Under the pieces are notes generated by a model. The model saw nothing but the letters and a program-made list of their open reading frames with translations, was not told the origin of the DNA and did not search any database. The position numbers and the translations under genes are program-made. From an uncultured Pelagibacteraceae bacterium (GTDB taxonomy: Bacteria > Pseudomonadota > Alphaproteobacteria > Pelagibacterales > Pelagibacteraceae), in the NCBI GenBank assembly GCA_902622805.1, contig CACNRG010000004.1:18720-82719 (forward strand): a stretch of 64,000 nucleotides of DNA, read 5' to 3'. Numbering within the stretch: position 1 is the stretch's first letter; each line of letters starts with the position of its first letter. This document shows positions 1 to 11,246 of the stretch, piece by piece.

Positions 1-1
1 T

Positions 2-1111
2 GGTGGTTTAGACTCAAGTTTATTATTAAGTTATTTGAAAAATTATAAACCAGATATAAATACTTATATTTCAGGGTTTGATGTTGAGGGTTATGATGAA
101 TTTAAATATGCAGAAATTGTTGCAAATCATTTAGGTCTTAGCAATCCTAATAAAATTCATATTAATCAAAATGACTATATAGACTCTATAAAAGAAACTA
201 TTATTCATAAGGGTGAACCAATATCTGTTCCGCATGAAAATGCATTTTTTAAAATGTCAAATTTTATGAAAAAAAATATATCTGTTGTAATTTCTGGGGA
301 AGGTGCAGATGAAATGTTTGCAGGCTATGGAAGAATATTTAGAAGCCCACACGATTATTATATGTCAAAAAAACCTTTATTAGGTAGATTTATAAATTAT
401 TCTACAAATAATGAGATAACGCAAAAATTTGACAATCCAATAGATCATTTTTTATTTAGATACGCATGGTTTTCCAATAAAGAAAAAAATGAATTTTTAA
501 ATTCAGATATAACTAATAATAAATACAATAATTATACTTTTGAATATATTGAATCGTTATTTAAAAAAGTTGAACATTTAAATTACTATCAATCAATTTA
601 TTATTTGCTAGGTAAATTACATCTACCAAATTTATTAAATAGATTGGATAGAATGACTATGGCAGCATCTGTAGAAGCCAGAGTACCATTTTTGGATGTA
701 AATTTAGTTGAATTTGCATCTAAACTACCAATTAAATACAAACTTAAATGGAAAAATCAGATATATAAATTTTTATCTAAGTTTTATAATAGTGAGAGTA
801 TTAGTGAAGTATTTGACACTCCAAAATATATACTTAAACATTTAGCTGAGAAGAAACTTCCAAAATCAATTATCTATAGAAAAAAAATGGGTTTTCCAGT
901 TCCTTTAAATAATTGGTCAAATAAAAAATTTGGTGAATATGCTCATGATATTCTTATAAGTTCTAATTCAAAGTCTAAGGATATTTTCAATATGTCAAAT
1001 GTAAAAAAATTTATTGAAAAAAAAAATTATGATGCAAAAGAAGATTTAGATGGAAAAAAAATTTGGATGATGGTTAATTTTGAGCTTTGGCTTCAACAAC
1101 AGAGCTTTTAG
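2..1111 (+). CDS. asnB: Asparagine synthase (glutamine-hydrolysing) family, C-terminal part; 5' end lies outside the window
   Basis: Frame is open from base 2 (GGLDSSLLLSYLKNYK..., PP-loop SGGxDSS type); later ISGEGADEMFAGYGR and LDRMTMAASVEARVPFLD motifs typical of the Asn synthase domain. Confidence 0.9.
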   Translation, partial: GGLDSSLLLSYLKNYKPDINTYISGFDVEGYDEFKYAEIVANHLGLSNPNKIHINQNDYIDSIKETIIHKGEPISVPHENAFFKMSNFMKKNISVVISGEGADEMFAGYGRIFRSPHDYYMSKKPLLGRFINYSTNNEITQKFDNPIDHFLFRYAWFSNKEKNEFLNSDITNNKYNNYTFEYIESLFKKVEHLNYYQSIYYLLGKLHLPNLLNRLDRMTMAASVEARVPFLDVNLVEFASKLPIKYKLKWKNQIYKFLSKFYNSESISEVFDTPKYILKHLAEKKLPKSIIYRKKMGFPVPLNNWSNKKFGEYAHDILISSNSKSKDIFNMSNVKKFIEKKNYDAKEDLDGKKIWMMVNFELWLQQQSF

Positions 1112-1114
1112 AAG

Positions 1115-1492
1115 TTATTCAAGATTTTTTTTTAAAAATTGATTTAGATTATCTATATTTCCATCATAATGATGGGTAACTATATTATTTAACTTTGCTG
1201 ACTCAACTGCTTTAATATTGTGCTCAAGATATATTACATTCTCAGCTTTAATTTTAAATTTTGATAAAAATTTTTGATAATATATTGGATTAGTTTTTTC
1301 TGGATTATGTTTAAGAGAAAATATTTCATCAGATATATTTTTTAAAAATATTTTTTTTTCTTCATCATTAGCGTTAGTAAGAATAATCTTTTTATTATCA
1401 TACTTATTGATTAATTTATAAATATTATTATTAATATTACCCTTTAAATCGACTAGACAACCAACAGCATCAATAGCTAAAATCTTTTTCAT
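1115..1492 (-). CDS. HAD-like hydrolase family protein (atypical)
   Basis: N-terminal ILAIDAVGCLVD resembles HAD motif I; later IILTNAN (motif II-like) and VIYLEHNIKAVESAKLNNI (motif IV-like region). Confidence 0.5.
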   Translation of the reverse strand: MKKILAIDAVGCLVDLKGNINNNIYKLINKYDNKKIILTNANDEEKKIFLKNISDEIFSLKHNPEKTNPIYYQKFLSKFKIKAENVIYLEHNIKAVESAKLNNIVTHHYDGNIDNLNQFLKKNLE

Positions 1493-1670
1493 TTAAATTA
1501 CGTGTATTTGTATATAAAAGTTATACTTTATCTATTCTAACTTTTTTACAAATTTATTTATTTCAAAGAAAATATACTTGAGATTTTATTAATTTTGACC
1601 ATAAAATTTTTAAAATTTATAATTTGATTATTGTTTATTAGAATTATTAAATTATAACCTACTTACACCC

Positions 1671-4289
1671 ATGAATAGTGATAAATATATACATTCTGAA
1701 GTAGAAGATGACATTTACTCTTATTGGGAAAAAAATAATTTATTTAAACCCAAAAAAAATACGAAGAAATTTTCAATAGTCATTCCACCACCTAATGTAA
1801 CAGGAAGTTTACATATGGGACATGCGCTAAATAATTCAATCCAAGATCTTTTAGTACGCTATTATAGAATGAATAATTATGAAACTTTATGGCAACCAGG
1901 AACAGATCATGCTGGTATAGCTACTCAAGCACTTGTTGAAAAAAAATTAGAAAAAGAAAATTTAAAGAAAAATGATCTTGGTCGTGAAAAATTTATTGAA
2001 AAAGTTTGGGAATGGAAAAATCAGTATGGCAATATAATTATAAATCAACTTAAAAAACTTGGTTGTTCATGTGACTGGTCAAGAAATGCTTTTACAATGG
2101 ATGAAAATTTATCTAAGTCTGTTATAAAAGTTTTTGTTGAATTACATAAAAAAAAATTAATTTATAAAGCTGAAAAACTAGTTAATTGGGATACTGTATT
2201 AAAAACTGCAATATCTGATTTAGAAGTAGATCAAAGGGAGATGAATTCCAAGCTCTATTATATTAAATATCCATTAGACAAGTCCAAAGAATTTATAACT
2301 ATTGCAACAACTAGACCAGAAACTATGCTTGGGGATACGGCAATAGCTGTAAATCCAAAAGATATAAGATTTAAAAAATATGTTGGTAAAACAGTGACCA
2401 TTCCAATTGTCGATAGAAAAATCAGAGTTATAAAAGATGATTACGCTGATCCAGAACAAGGAACAGGCGCTCTTAAAATAACACCAGCACATGATTTTAA
2501 TGATTATGATGTTGGTAAAAGAAATAATTTAGAAATTATAAATATATTTACTGAAGAAGGTAAAATTAATAAAAATGCACCTAATGCTTATATTGGTTTA
2601 GATAGATTTGAAGCCCGAAGTAAAATTTTACAAGAATTAAAAGAAAAAAATTTTTTTGTTAAAGAAGAGAATATTAAAAATAAAGTACCTTATGGTGATA
2701 GGTCAAATTCAATTATTGAACCATTTTTGACAGAACAATGGTTTGTTAATGCAAAAAAATTATCAATTAAAGCAAAAAAAATAGTCAAATCAAAAAAAAC
2801 AAATTTCTTTCCTGTAAATTGGTCAAAAACATATTTTCAGTGGATGAACAATATTGAACCATGGTGTGTTTCAAGACAACTTTGGTGGGGGCATCAAATT
2901 CCAGCTTGGTATGGACCTGACAAAAAAATATTTGTTGCAATAAATGAACTGGAAGCAAAAAAAAATGCTAAAAAATTTTATAAAAAAGATGTTATTTTGA
3001 TGAGAGATCCAGATGTATTAGATACTTGGTTTTCATCTGGATTATGGCCTTTTGCAACACTAGGTTGGCCTGATAAAAAAGATTTTATTAAAAAATTTTA
3101 CCCTACAACAGTTTTAGTAACAGGTTTTGACATCATTTTTTTTTGGGTGGCAAGAATGATGATGTTTGGAATGGAGTTTTTAAATAAAGAACCATTTAAA
3201 GATATTTATGTTCATGCTTTAGTTAGAGATGAAAAAGGACAAAAAATGTCTAAATCAAAAGGTAATGTAATTGATCCTTTAGATTTAATAGATAAATACA
3301 GCGCAGATGCTTTAAGATTTACTCTACTTTCCATGGCATCACCAGGTACAGATGTCAAACTTTCTGAAGATAGAGTTAAGGGATATAGAAATTTTTTAAA
3401 TAAATTATGGAATGCAAATAATTTTCTAATAACTAATAAGTGTGATTTTAGCAAAACAGACAAAATACCAAAAATAACATTAAATATTAATAAATGGATT
3501 CACTCACAACTTATTGAAACAAAGGAAAAAATAGAAAAAAATCTTAAAGATTATAGGTTTGATGAAGCCGCTAGAAACGCTTACCAATTTGTTTGGCATT
3601 CATTTTGTGATTGGTACATCGAATTATCAAAAACTATTTTATTTTCTGATAATGAAAAAAATAAAAAAGAAGTAAAAGAAGTTTCAGCATATATATTCAA
3701 ACAAATTCTTGTTATTCTTCATCCATTTATTCCATTTGTTACTGAAAAAATTTGGCTTAGAAATAAATTTGATAGATTAAATAAGAATTTTCTTATGCAT
3801 GCTAATTGGCCTACTGAAAAATACAAAAAAGATCGATCTACTAAAGATGTTGAAAAAATTATTAATGTTATTTCTGAGCTAAGATCATTCAAAAATGAGC
3901 TAAATGTAAGTCCAGGCTCTTATATTGATATCTCAATCAATAAAAAGAATAAAAATTTTATGAGTAATAATGAGATAACTTTAAAAAAACTTGGTCGTAT
4001 TAATAATTTTTTTGATAAAGATCAAGGAAGACCATCTGCAACTTTAGTTATTTCTGGAGATGTATTTAAGATATATTTTGATGAAAATATAGACCTCAAT
4101 TTGATAAAAGAAAATTTAGTTAAAAGACAAAACAAATACCGTGACGAAATGCATAAAATATCTCAACGATTATCAAATAAAGGATTTACAGATAAAGCAC
4201 CAAAAAATATTGTTGAACAAGAAAAAACTAACTATAGTAATTTAAAAAATGATATCAAAAAAATATCTTTAACAATTGAAAGTTTATAA
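1671..4289 (+). CDS. valS: Valyl-tRNA synthetase
   Basis: HMGHALN (HIGH-type), KMSKSKGN (KMSKS), [13 protein letters not shown], long class I aaRS with ValRS C-terminal coiled coil. Confidence 0.97.
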   Translation: MNSDKYIHSEVEDDIYSYWEKNNLFKPKKNTKKFSIVIPPPNVTGSLHMGHALNNSIQDLLVRYYRMNNYETLWQPGTDHAGIATQALVEKKLEKENLKKNDLGREKFIEKVWEWKNQYGNIIINQLKKLGCSCDWSRNAFTMDENLSKSVIKVFVELHKKKLIYKAEKLVNWDTVLKTAISDLEVDQREMNSKLYYIKYPLDKSKEFITIATTRPETMLGDTAIAVNPKDIRFKKYVGKTVTIPIVDRKIRVIKDDYADPEQGTGALKITPAHDFNDYDVGKRNNLEIINIFTEEGKINKNAPNAYIGLDRFEARSKILQELKEKNFFVKEENIKNKVPYGDRSNSIIEPFLTEQWFVNAKKLSIKAKKIVKSKKTNFFPVNWSKTYFQWMNNIEPWCVSRQLWWGHQIPAWYGPDKKIFVAINELEAKKNAKKFYKKDVILMRDPDVLDTWFSSGLWPFATLGWPDKKDFIKKFYPTTVLVTGFDIIFFWVARMMMFGMEFLNKEPFKDIYVHALVRDEKGQKMSKSKGNVIDPLDLIDKYSADALRFTLLSMASPGTDVKLSEDRVKGYRNFLNKLWNANNFLITNKCDFSKTDKIPKITLNINKWIHSQLIETKEKIEKNLKDYRFDEAARNAYQFVWHSFCDWYIELSKTILFSDNEKNKKEVKEVSAYIFKQILVILHPFIPFVTEKIWLRNKFDRLNKNFLMHANWPTEKYKKDRSTKDVEKIINVISELRSFKNELNVSPGSYIDISINKKNKNFMSNNEITLKKLGRINNFFDKDQGRPSATLVISGDVFKIYFDENIDLNLIKENLVKRQNKYRDEMHKISQRLSNKGFTDKAPKNIVEQEKTNYSNLKNDIKKISLTIESL

Positions 4290-6007
4290 TGCGGAAGTTT
4301 GATAAGAAAAAATTGCCTAGTAGACACACATCTTTAGGAGCTGATAGAGCTCCACATAGATCATTTTATTATGCTATGGGAGAAACTGAAAAAGACGTGT
4401 CCAAACCGTTTATAGGTGTAGTATCAACATGGAATGAGGCTGCTCCTTGTAATATAGCTCTTATGAGACAGGCTCAATCAGTTAAAAAAGGTGTTAGAGC
4501 ATCAGGTGGAACTCCAAGAGAATTTTGCACAATTACTGTTACAGACGGTATTGCAATGGGTCATGAGGGTATGAAATCATCATTAATTTCAAGAGAAGTA
4601 ATTGCAGATTCAGCAGAACTTACTGTTAGAGGTCATTGTTATGATGCTTTAGTTGGTATCGCAGGTTGTGATAAATCTTTACCTGGTTTAATGATGTCTA
4701 TGGTCCGATTAAATGTTCCAAGTGTTTTTATTTATGGTGGCTCAATACTACCCGGAAAATACAAAGGTAAAGATGTAACTGTGGTAGATGTTTTTGAAGC
4801 TGTTGGAAAACATTCTTCAGGACAAATGTCAGCAAAAGAATTAAGAAAATTAGAATTAGTTGCATGTCCTACTGCTGGTGCTTGTGGAGGTCAATTCACT
4901 GCAAACACGATGGCATGTGTGTCAGAGGCAATCGGTCTAGCATTACCTTATTCAGCAGGAACTCCCGCTCCTTACGAAGAAAGAGACAAATATGCAAAAG
5001 ATAGTGGTAAAATGGTAATGGAATTATTAGCAAAAAAAATCAAACCAAGAGATATTGTAACAAGAAAAGCTTTAGAAAATGCTGCAACAATAGTCGCGGC
5101 AACAGGTGGCTCAACTAATGCTGCTTTACATTTACCAGCTATTGCAAATGAAGCTGGAATTAAATTTGATTTAATGGATGTTGCAAAAATTTTTAAAAAA
5201 ACTCCATATCTTGCTGATTTAAAACCAGGTGGAAAATATGTAGCAAAAGATATGTGGTTAGCTGGTGGCGTGCCAATGTTGTTAAAAACTCTTTATGATG
5301 GTGGTTATATTCATGGCGACTGCATGACAGTTACTGGTAAAACAATGAAAGAAAATTTAAAGAAAATTAAATTTAATCCTAAACAAAAAGTTTTAAGAGC
5401 ATATAATAAACCATTATCGCCTGATGGCGGTGTAGTTGGATTAAAAGGTAATTTAGCACCTGAAGGTGGAATTGTTAAAATTGCTGGACTTAAAAAATTA
5501 CAATTCACTGGAAGAGCAAGATGTTTTGATAATGAGGAAAGTGCAATGAAAGCAGTTCAAAGCAGAAAATACAAAGATGGAGATGTAATTATCATTAGAT
5601 ATGAGGGGCCTGTAGGTGGACCAGGTATGAGAGAAATGCTTTCTACAACTGGTGCAATTTATGGACAAGGTAAAGGTGAGAAAGTTGCTTTAATAACTGA
5701 TGGTAGGTTCTCTGGAGCCACTAGAGGCTTCTGTGTAGGTCATGTGGGCCCAGAAGCAGCTTTAGGAGGTCCCATAGCGTTATTGAAAAACGGAGATATG
5801 ATTGATATTGATGCTAAAAAGGGAACTATTAATGTTAGGTTAACTAAGTCACAATTATCTTCAAGAAAAAAAAGATGGAAGGCTAGAAAATCTGATTTTG
5901 GATCAGGTACTCTTTGGAAATATGCTCAAACAGTTGGACCTGCATATTTAGGAGCGCCAACTCATCCAGGCAAGAAAAAAGAAGTCAAGGATTATTCAAA
6001 AACCTGA
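4289..6007 (+). CDS. ilvD: Dihydroxy-acid dehydratase
   Basis: [44 protein letters not shown] motifs; full length. Confidence 0.97.
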   Translation: MRKFDKKKLPSRHTSLGADRAPHRSFYYAMGETEKDVSKPFIGVVSTWNEAAPCNIALMRQAQSVKKGVRASGGTPREFCTITVTDGIAMGHEGMKSSLISREVIADSAELTVRGHCYDALVGIAGCDKSLPGLMMSMVRLNVPSVFIYGGSILPGKYKGKDVTVVDVFEAVGKHSSGQMSAKELRKLELVACPTAGACGGQFTANTMACVSEAIGLALPYSAGTPAPYEERDKYAKDSGKMVMELLAKKIKPRDIVTRKALENAATIVAATGGSTNAALHLPAIANEAGIKFDLMDVAKIFKKTPYLADLKPGGKYVAKDMWLAGGVPMLLKTLYDGGYIHGDCMTVTGKTMKENLKKIKFNPKQKVLRAYNKPLSPDGGVVGLKGNLAPEGGIVKIAGLKKLQFTGRARCFDNEESAMKAVQSRKYKDGDVIIIRYEGPVGGPGMREMLSTTGAIYGQGKGEKVALITDGRFSGATRGFCVGHVGPEAALGGPIALLKNGDMIDIDAKKGTINVRLTKSQLSSRKKRWKARKSDFGSGTLWKYAQTVGPAYLGAPTHPGKKKEVKDYSKT

Positions 6008-7200
6008 TGAAAATTCGTCCAGTCATTTTATGTGGTGGATCAGGAACAAGACTTTGGCCTAATACTAAAAAACATCAGGCTAAACAATTCATAGATTTTG
6101 GTAACTGGACTTTATTTGGAAAAACCCTTGAAAGAGTAAAAGCATCTATATTTGACTCACCAATTATTAGTACTAATACAAAATATCTTAAACAAGTAAG
6201 GCACCATTTAAAAAAATATAAAATAAGTAAATTTAAAATAGTTTTAGAACCAGCTAAAAGAAATACAGCGCCAGCTATATTAAGTACGGCATTGATAAAA
6301 GATATTCCTAATAATCAACCATTAATGTACTTTGCATCTGATCATTTAATAGAGAAGGTGGGAACTTTTAATAAAGCAATAAAAAAAAATCAAAAAAAAT
6401 TAACCCAAAATAATATTTTTATATTTGGAATTAAACCCACCATACCCTCAAGTGAGTTAGGTTATTTTTTAACAAATAATAACAAAGTTTCAAAATTTGT
6501 TGAAAAACCTAATGAGATTAAAGCTAAACAAATCATTAGAAAAAAAGGTTTTTGGAATTCTGGAATGTTTTATTTGAGAAAAGAATCCGTAATCAATAAT
6601 TTTAAAAAATATCAACCTAATATTTATCAAAACTGCAAAAAATCTATATTAAATTCTAAATATAAAAATAATGTATATTATTTAAACAAAAAATCATTTG
6701 TTAAAGCAACTGCGAAATCATTTGACTACGCAATTTTAGAAAAAATTAAGGATATTTACGCGATTAAATTGAATATTCCTTGGTCTGATTTAGGATCTTG
6801 GAAAGAAATCTGTAAAATGTATGGAAGAAACAAAAGACATTATTATAAAAAGAAAAATGTATTTCATCGACCTTGGGGAAAATATGTAAATTTATTCAAT
6901 GGTAAAGAGTTCTTAATTAAGGAAATATATGTAAAACCAAAAGGCATATTAAGTCTTCAAAAACATCATCATAGAGCTGAACATTGGGTAGTTACACAAG
7001 GTAAACCTAAAATTACTTTAAATAAAAAATATTTTACTATGAAACCTGATGAAACTATTTTCATACCCTTAGGTGCGATACATAGAATAGAAAATCCTTA
7101 TAATAAACCAGTAAAAATTATTGAAGCTCAGTTGGGATCAATTTTAAAAGAGTCTGATATTGTTCGATTTAAAGATGTATATGGAAGAGTAACAATTTGA
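6007..7200 (+). CDS. manC: Mannose-1-phosphate guanylyltransferase / mannose-6-phosphate isomerase type II (compact)
   Basis: RPVILCGGSGTRLWP, FVEKP, WNSGMF, and C-terminal cupin RPWGKY...LQKHHHRAEHWVV. Start taken at the ATG at 6007 (ATGA overlap with ilvD stop), not the ORF-track start 5914. Confidence 0.9.
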   Translation: MKIRPVILCGGSGTRLWPNTKKHQAKQFIDFGNWTLFGKTLERVKASIFDSPIISTNTKYLKQVRHHLKKYKISKFKIVLEPAKRNTAPAILSTALIKDIPNNQPLMYFASDHLIEKVGTFNKAIKKNQKKLTQNNIFIFGIKPTIPSSELGYFLTNNNKVSKFVEKPNEIKAKQIIRKKGFWNSGMFYLRKESVINNFKKYQPNIYQNCKKSILNSKYKNNVYYLNKKSFVKATAKSFDYAILEKIKDIYAIKLNIPWSDLGSWKEICKMYGRNKRHYYKKKNVFHRPWGKYVNLFNGKEFLIKEIYVKPKGILSLQKHHHRAEHWVVTQGKPKITLNKKYFTMKPDETIFIPLGAIHRIENPYNKPVKIIEAQLGSILKESDIVRFKDVYGRVTI

Positions 7201-7315
7201 TTAATTTTTGAAAAAAGATCATTAAATTAGTTATATTCATTTAAAAATATCTTTAATAAGGCAATTAAATAATATAAATAAAAAAATTAAATTTCAATTT
7301 TAGACTTTAATTTTA

Positions 7316-8215
7316 ATGAATAATTACAAAAATGAAAAAGCCAGATCTGTTTCTTTGGAAAAAGTAAAAGATTATTGGAAAGGTAAAAATATACCTCAAA
7401 TTTGGTATACAAATATGGAGCCTGGCTCAGTAGCATATTATAATAATACCTCAAAACAAAGATACGAATTATATTTTCCTTATCTAAAAGAGTCAGCTGA
7501 ATTTCAATACCATCGTAATGAAAAAGTTCTTGAAGTAGGAGTTGGAATGGGCACAGATCTTATTGAATACTCAAAGTTTGGAGCTAAAGTTTATGGAATA
7601 GATTTAGGAGCTGATCAGATAGAATTGTCAAAAAAAATGTTTGATACACTTCAATTACCTTACGAGGAGCTTAAAGTTGCCTCAGTAGAAAAATTACCTT
7701 ATCAAGATAATTTTTTTGATCTAGTTTACTCTTTTGGAGTTATTCATCATACTCCAAACATTAATGCTGCTGTTGATGAAATATATAGAGTATTAAAGCC
7801 AGGAGGTAGAGCTATAATAATGATTTATTCTCGTGGTTGGAAACATTATTTAAAAAGATGTTTTATACACGGTTTCTTAAAATTAAAAATTTTTAAATAT
7901 AAGTTTGATTGGCAAAAAGTATATAATGAAGTATCTGAAGTAAATGGTTTTTCACCTTTGACACAAATTTTGTCAAGAAGACAGGTAACTAAATTATTTA
8001 GCAATTTTTATATTGAGGAAATTAATAAGAAGCGTTTAGGAGAATTTTTTGAATATAAGCCTTATAATACAATTAAGTTACCAAATTTTTTTCTAAATAT
8101 ATTTACTCTTTTTGGTCTTGAAAGATTATTGGGTGAAAATTTTATCATTAAAGTTCAAAAATCTCCAAAAAAAGAAAAAGGTAAAATAAGTGAAGTTATT
8201 TGGAAAAATTATTAA
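7316..8215 (+). CDS. Class I SAM-dependent methyltransferase
   Basis: VLEVGVGMGTDLIEYSKFGAKVYGIDLG and YRVLKPGGRAIIMIYS motifs. Confidence 0.88.
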   Translation: MNNYKNEKARSVSLEKVKDYWKGKNIPQIWYTNMEPGSVAYYNNTSKQRYELYFPYLKESAEFQYHRNEKVLEVGVGMGTDLIEYSKFGAKVYGIDLGADQIELSKKMFDTLQLPYEELKVASVEKLPYQDNFFDLVYSFGVIHHTPNINAAVDEIYRVLKPGGRAIIMIYSRGWKHYLKRCFIHGFLKLKIFKYKFDWQKVYNEVSEVNGFSPLTQILSRRQVTKLFSNFYIEEINKKRLGEFFEYKPYNTIKLPNFFLNIFTLFGLERLLGENFIIKVQKSPKKEKGKISEVIWKNY

Positions 8216-8278
8216 TGTTTAATCTTCTTTTAGACACAATATATCACTTAATCTAAATTTTTTTTTGAGAATTATTAA

Positions 8279-8920
8279 ATGAGTTCAAAAATTAATAAAA
8301 GTGAGTCAGATCAGAAGACAAGAATACGAACTAGATCTGAGCTAGATATTAGAAGAAAAGAATTTATAGAAATCTGTGTTTTATTAGATTCTCTAAATAT
8401 AAGATACTTTTTGCTTGGTGGTATATTATTAGGTGCAATCAGAAATAATGATTTTATATCCTGGGATTGGGATGTTGAAATTTGTGTATTTTCAAAAGAT
8501 GTTTTTAATAATAAAATATTATTAACAGAAATTAATGCATCTCATTTCAAAATAATTAAACAAGATGATAAATTACTTTCTTTTAAGTTAGATCTTTTGG
8601 GAAAACTACCAAAAGAAGTTTCTTGCTACTCAATTATGGGATGGAATCATGATAAAAAAAAAGAAATATTTTGGAGAAAAAATTTCAAAATACCTGAACA
8701 TTTTTTACTTAATATGAAAAAAATTCAATTATTTGATAAATTTCATTATGCCCCATATCCACCAGAAGATTATTTAACTCATCAATACGGTGATTGGAAA
8801 ACACCTATGCAAACAAGTGATAAGGATATCTATCTTTCAAAGGAATATTATCAATATAGCAAGCCTAAAGAATATTTAAAAAATATATTTAAATATTTAA
8901 AAAATTTTTTTAATAAATGA
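8279..8920 (+). CDS. LicD/fukutin-like nucleotidyltransferase-fold protein
   Basis: YFLLGGILLGAIRNNDFISWDWDVEICV resembles the LicD LxGxLLGxxRxxxFIxWDxDxD signature. Confidence 0.7.
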   Translation: MSSKINKSESDQKTRIRTRSELDIRRKEFIEICVLLDSLNIRYFLLGGILLGAIRNNDFISWDWDVEICVFSKDVFNNKILLTEINASHFKIIKQDDKLLSFKLDLLGKLPKEVSCYSIMGWNHDKKKEIFWRKNFKIPEHFLLNMKKIQLFDKFHYAPYPPEDYLTHQYGDWKTPMQTSDKDIYLSKEYYQYSKPKEYLKNIFKYLKNFFNK

Positions 8921-8952
8921 TGTTAAAATAATAGGGTAAATTTATTGATGAC

Positions 8953-9876
8953 CTATATATTAGTTTTTATTTCTTCATAATAAGGAAATAGATCATTAAT
9001 AATTTTCTCAAATTCATCTTTTTCTTTTTGTTTCCAGTCTTTATAAAAATATTTTATTTCACTTCCTTTATTTGGTGCTTTATTTATTACATTTAAAAAT
9101 TCTGTTTTTTTCATCTTATTTCTCAAATCAAATTTTTTTGAGAGTTTTTCATAAATCTCATAATTTTGATCGACATCTTCCAATTTAATATAATATTTTT
9201 GGGTATTATTTATATTTTTAAAATCAGAATATATTAATCTATTGATGGTACACCAATACCATGTAATTTTTCCTATTCTTGACAATGTTTTCCATTCATC
9301 TAAATATCCATCATTGGGAATTATTCTTGAAAATGATCTATAAAGATTATTTGTAATATCTATTATTGGACTATTAAAATCTTTGTTTTTATCACTATGC
9401 ATATACCATCCTTTTTTGTGTAAAGACTCAATAGTTTTTATTGGGTTTCTTATATTAAAAAAAATACACTCTGGTTTTAACTCATTAGTGACCTCTCTTA
9501 CTCCAACCGACCAATATGGAGATGAAATATAACTATTTTGAAATAAAGCCATATCCCTTTTGTAGGATAATTTGATCAAATTAAAAAAACCATATTTAGA
9601 AATTGGAAGTTTATAATATGTTATGTATCTATAAAACGCCTCATAATCAGCAAATCTTTCTGCTGATCCTATCCAATTTTTGTGACTATTAAATAATTTA
9701 GAAAACCAATTTTGTCCACTTCTTCCAGATCCAAAGCTTAAAAAAAGTTTATTATTTTTTGTTCTATTAAAGTCTTCATATTTAATCAATTCGTCATAAG
9801 TGGGTCTTTTATATTTTTTTGCTTCTACCGAATGATTGAATATTTTAGATTTAAATCTATAAATTAAATTTTTCAT
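8953..9876 (-). CDS. Sulfotransferase-like protein
   Basis: FLSFGSGRSGQNWFSKLF (PAPS 5'-phosphosulfate-loop-like) and FFNIRNPIKTIESL (3'-phosphate-binding-like) motifs. Confidence 0.6.
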   Translation of the reverse strand: MKNLIYRFKSKIFNHSVEAKKYKRPTYDELIKYEDFNRTKNNKLFLSFGSGRSGQNWFSKLFNSHKNWIGSAERFADYEAFYRYITYYKLPISKYGFFNLIKLSYKRDMALFQNSYISSPYWSVGVREVTNELKPECIFFNIRNPIKTIESLHKKGWYMHSDKNKDFNSPIIDITNNLYRSFSRIIPNDGYLDEWKTLSRIGKITWYWCTINRLIYSDFKNINNTQKYYIKLEDVDQNYEIYEKLSKKFDLRNKMKKTEFLNVINKAPNKGSEIKYFYKDWKQKEKDEFEKIINDLFPYYEEIKTNI

Positions 9877-9999
9877 AAAATGTTTATCTTTAAATTTCGA
9901 GAAATTAATAAGTTTGAATATATTACATTAAGATTTAATATCTATATAATATTGATATAATATAAATTTATTAACTTAACATAAATATATTTAAATAAT

Positions 10000-10485
10000 A
10001 TGGTAATTTGGATTATTGGTTTATCAGGAAGTGGCAAAACATATTTAGCAAAAAAAATTTTTAAAGAACTTGCAAGAAAAAACAAAAAATGTTTTTTAGT
10101 TGATGGTGACGTAGTAAGAAAATATATTTCATATGATTTAGGTTATTCAATTAAAGACAGAAAAATGAATTCTAAAATCATTACTGATTTATGTAAATTT
10201 TTAGAAATAAATGGATATATCGTAATTTGCTCAATTTTATCTATTTTTCCTATGCATCAAAAAAATAACAGAAAAAAATTTAGTAAATATATTCAAATTT
10301 ATTTAAAATCTGATCTTACTAAATTGATTAAGATAAATTCTAAAAAAGTTTATTCAAAAAAAAATGTTGTTGGGAAAGATATAAAGTTTCCCATTCCTTA
10401 TAAATCCCATTTCATTTTAGATAGATCAAATCTTAAAAAATATAAATATTACTACAGTAAAATTTTAGACAAAATTAGCAAATAA
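10000..10485 (+). CDS. Adenylyl-sulfate kinase (CysC)-like P-loop kinase
   Basis: IIGLSGSGKT Walker A, LVDGDVVRKYISYDLGYSIKDR matches CysC DGDxxRxxxxxDLGFSxxDR; the region after IVICS diverges. Confidence 0.75.
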   Translation: MVIWIIGLSGSGKTYLAKKIFKELARKNKKCFLVDGDVVRKYISYDLGYSIKDRKMNSKIITDLCKFLEINGYIVICSILSIFPMHQKNNRKKFSKYIQIYLKSDLTKLIKINSKKVYSKKNVVGKDIKFPIPYKSHFILDRSNLKKYKYYYSKILDKISK

Positions 10486-10559
10486 AGGTAATTATTTTTT
10501 ACTTGAATAATTAAATTTTCTATGTGTAGTAGATATAAAGATTCATAATTTTTAAAAAC

Positions 10560-11246
10560 ATGGATAATTTAATCACACTTGCACAAGAGGAACAAATAGT
10601 AAGAAATATCACTCTTATTCAATTTACTATTTCATTATTTTTGTCACTTATCCTGAATTTAATTTTAGCAAAATTTTACAAGTATTTTAATGATAGCTAT
10701 TCCAATCCTACATCTGTAATTGAGACAATTGTTTTAGTGGGTATTATAATAACATTGATTATGGTAATTATTGGTTCAAACATAGCTCGAGCCTTTGCTC
10801 TAGTGGGAGCAATGTCGATAGTAAGATTTAGGAACCCTTTAAAAAATCCCAAAGATTTAGTTTACATTTTTGCATCTATAGCAATTGGAATGGCTTGTGG
10901 AACCTTTTTTTATGAGTATGCAATTATATTTTTAGTTATATTCATTATAGGAAACTATATTTTGAAGGGTTCAAAATCTACAAAAGAAAATAAAAATTTT
11001 AGAATTATTAAAATTAAGATAAAGTTAGAAGATAATAACTTTTTAAAAAGTTTATTTACTAAACACAAACTAAATGAAAAATTAATAAATTCCTCAAGCT
11101 TTTCCTACAATGAAGAACAATATTTAGATCAAGTATTTGAAATAAATTTTAAAAATGAAAAAGATTATGATGAATTTTTAAATATTATTAATAGTAAAAA
11201 AATTGAATATAACACTTTATTAGGTGAAGCTAATTCTGGTATTTAA
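10560..11246 (+). CDS. DUF4956 family membrane protein
   Basis: Multiple TM helices, ARAFALVGAMSIVRFRNPLKNPKDLVYIFASIAIGMACG signature, soluble C-terminal tail. Confidence 0.75.
   Translation: MDNLITLAQEEQIVRNITLIQFTISLFLSLILNLILAKFYKYFNDSYSNPTSVIETIVLVGIIITLIMVIIGSNIARAFALVGAMSIVRFRNPLKNPKDLVYIFASIAIGMACGTFFYEYAIIFLVIFIIGNYILKGSKSTKENKNFRIIKIKIKLEDNNFLKSLFTKHKLNEKLINSSSFSYNEEQYLDQVFEINFKNEKDYDEFLNIINSKKIEYNTLLGEANSGI

Noticed and set aside
1493-1670. Possible riboswitch or leader upstream of valS
   Set aside because: 178 bp of AT-rich sequence without recognisable conserved stems; T-box leaders are not expected in this type of bacterium
2274-3463. Minus-strand ORFs at 2274-2492 and 3212-3463
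   Set aside because: Antisense shadows of the well-supported valS coding frame, no recognisable domain
5914-6006. Upstream extension of the manC ORF (MEICSNSW...KNL)
   Set aside because: Overlaps the ilvD 3' end in another frame; the homologous start [13 protein letters not shown] begins at 6007
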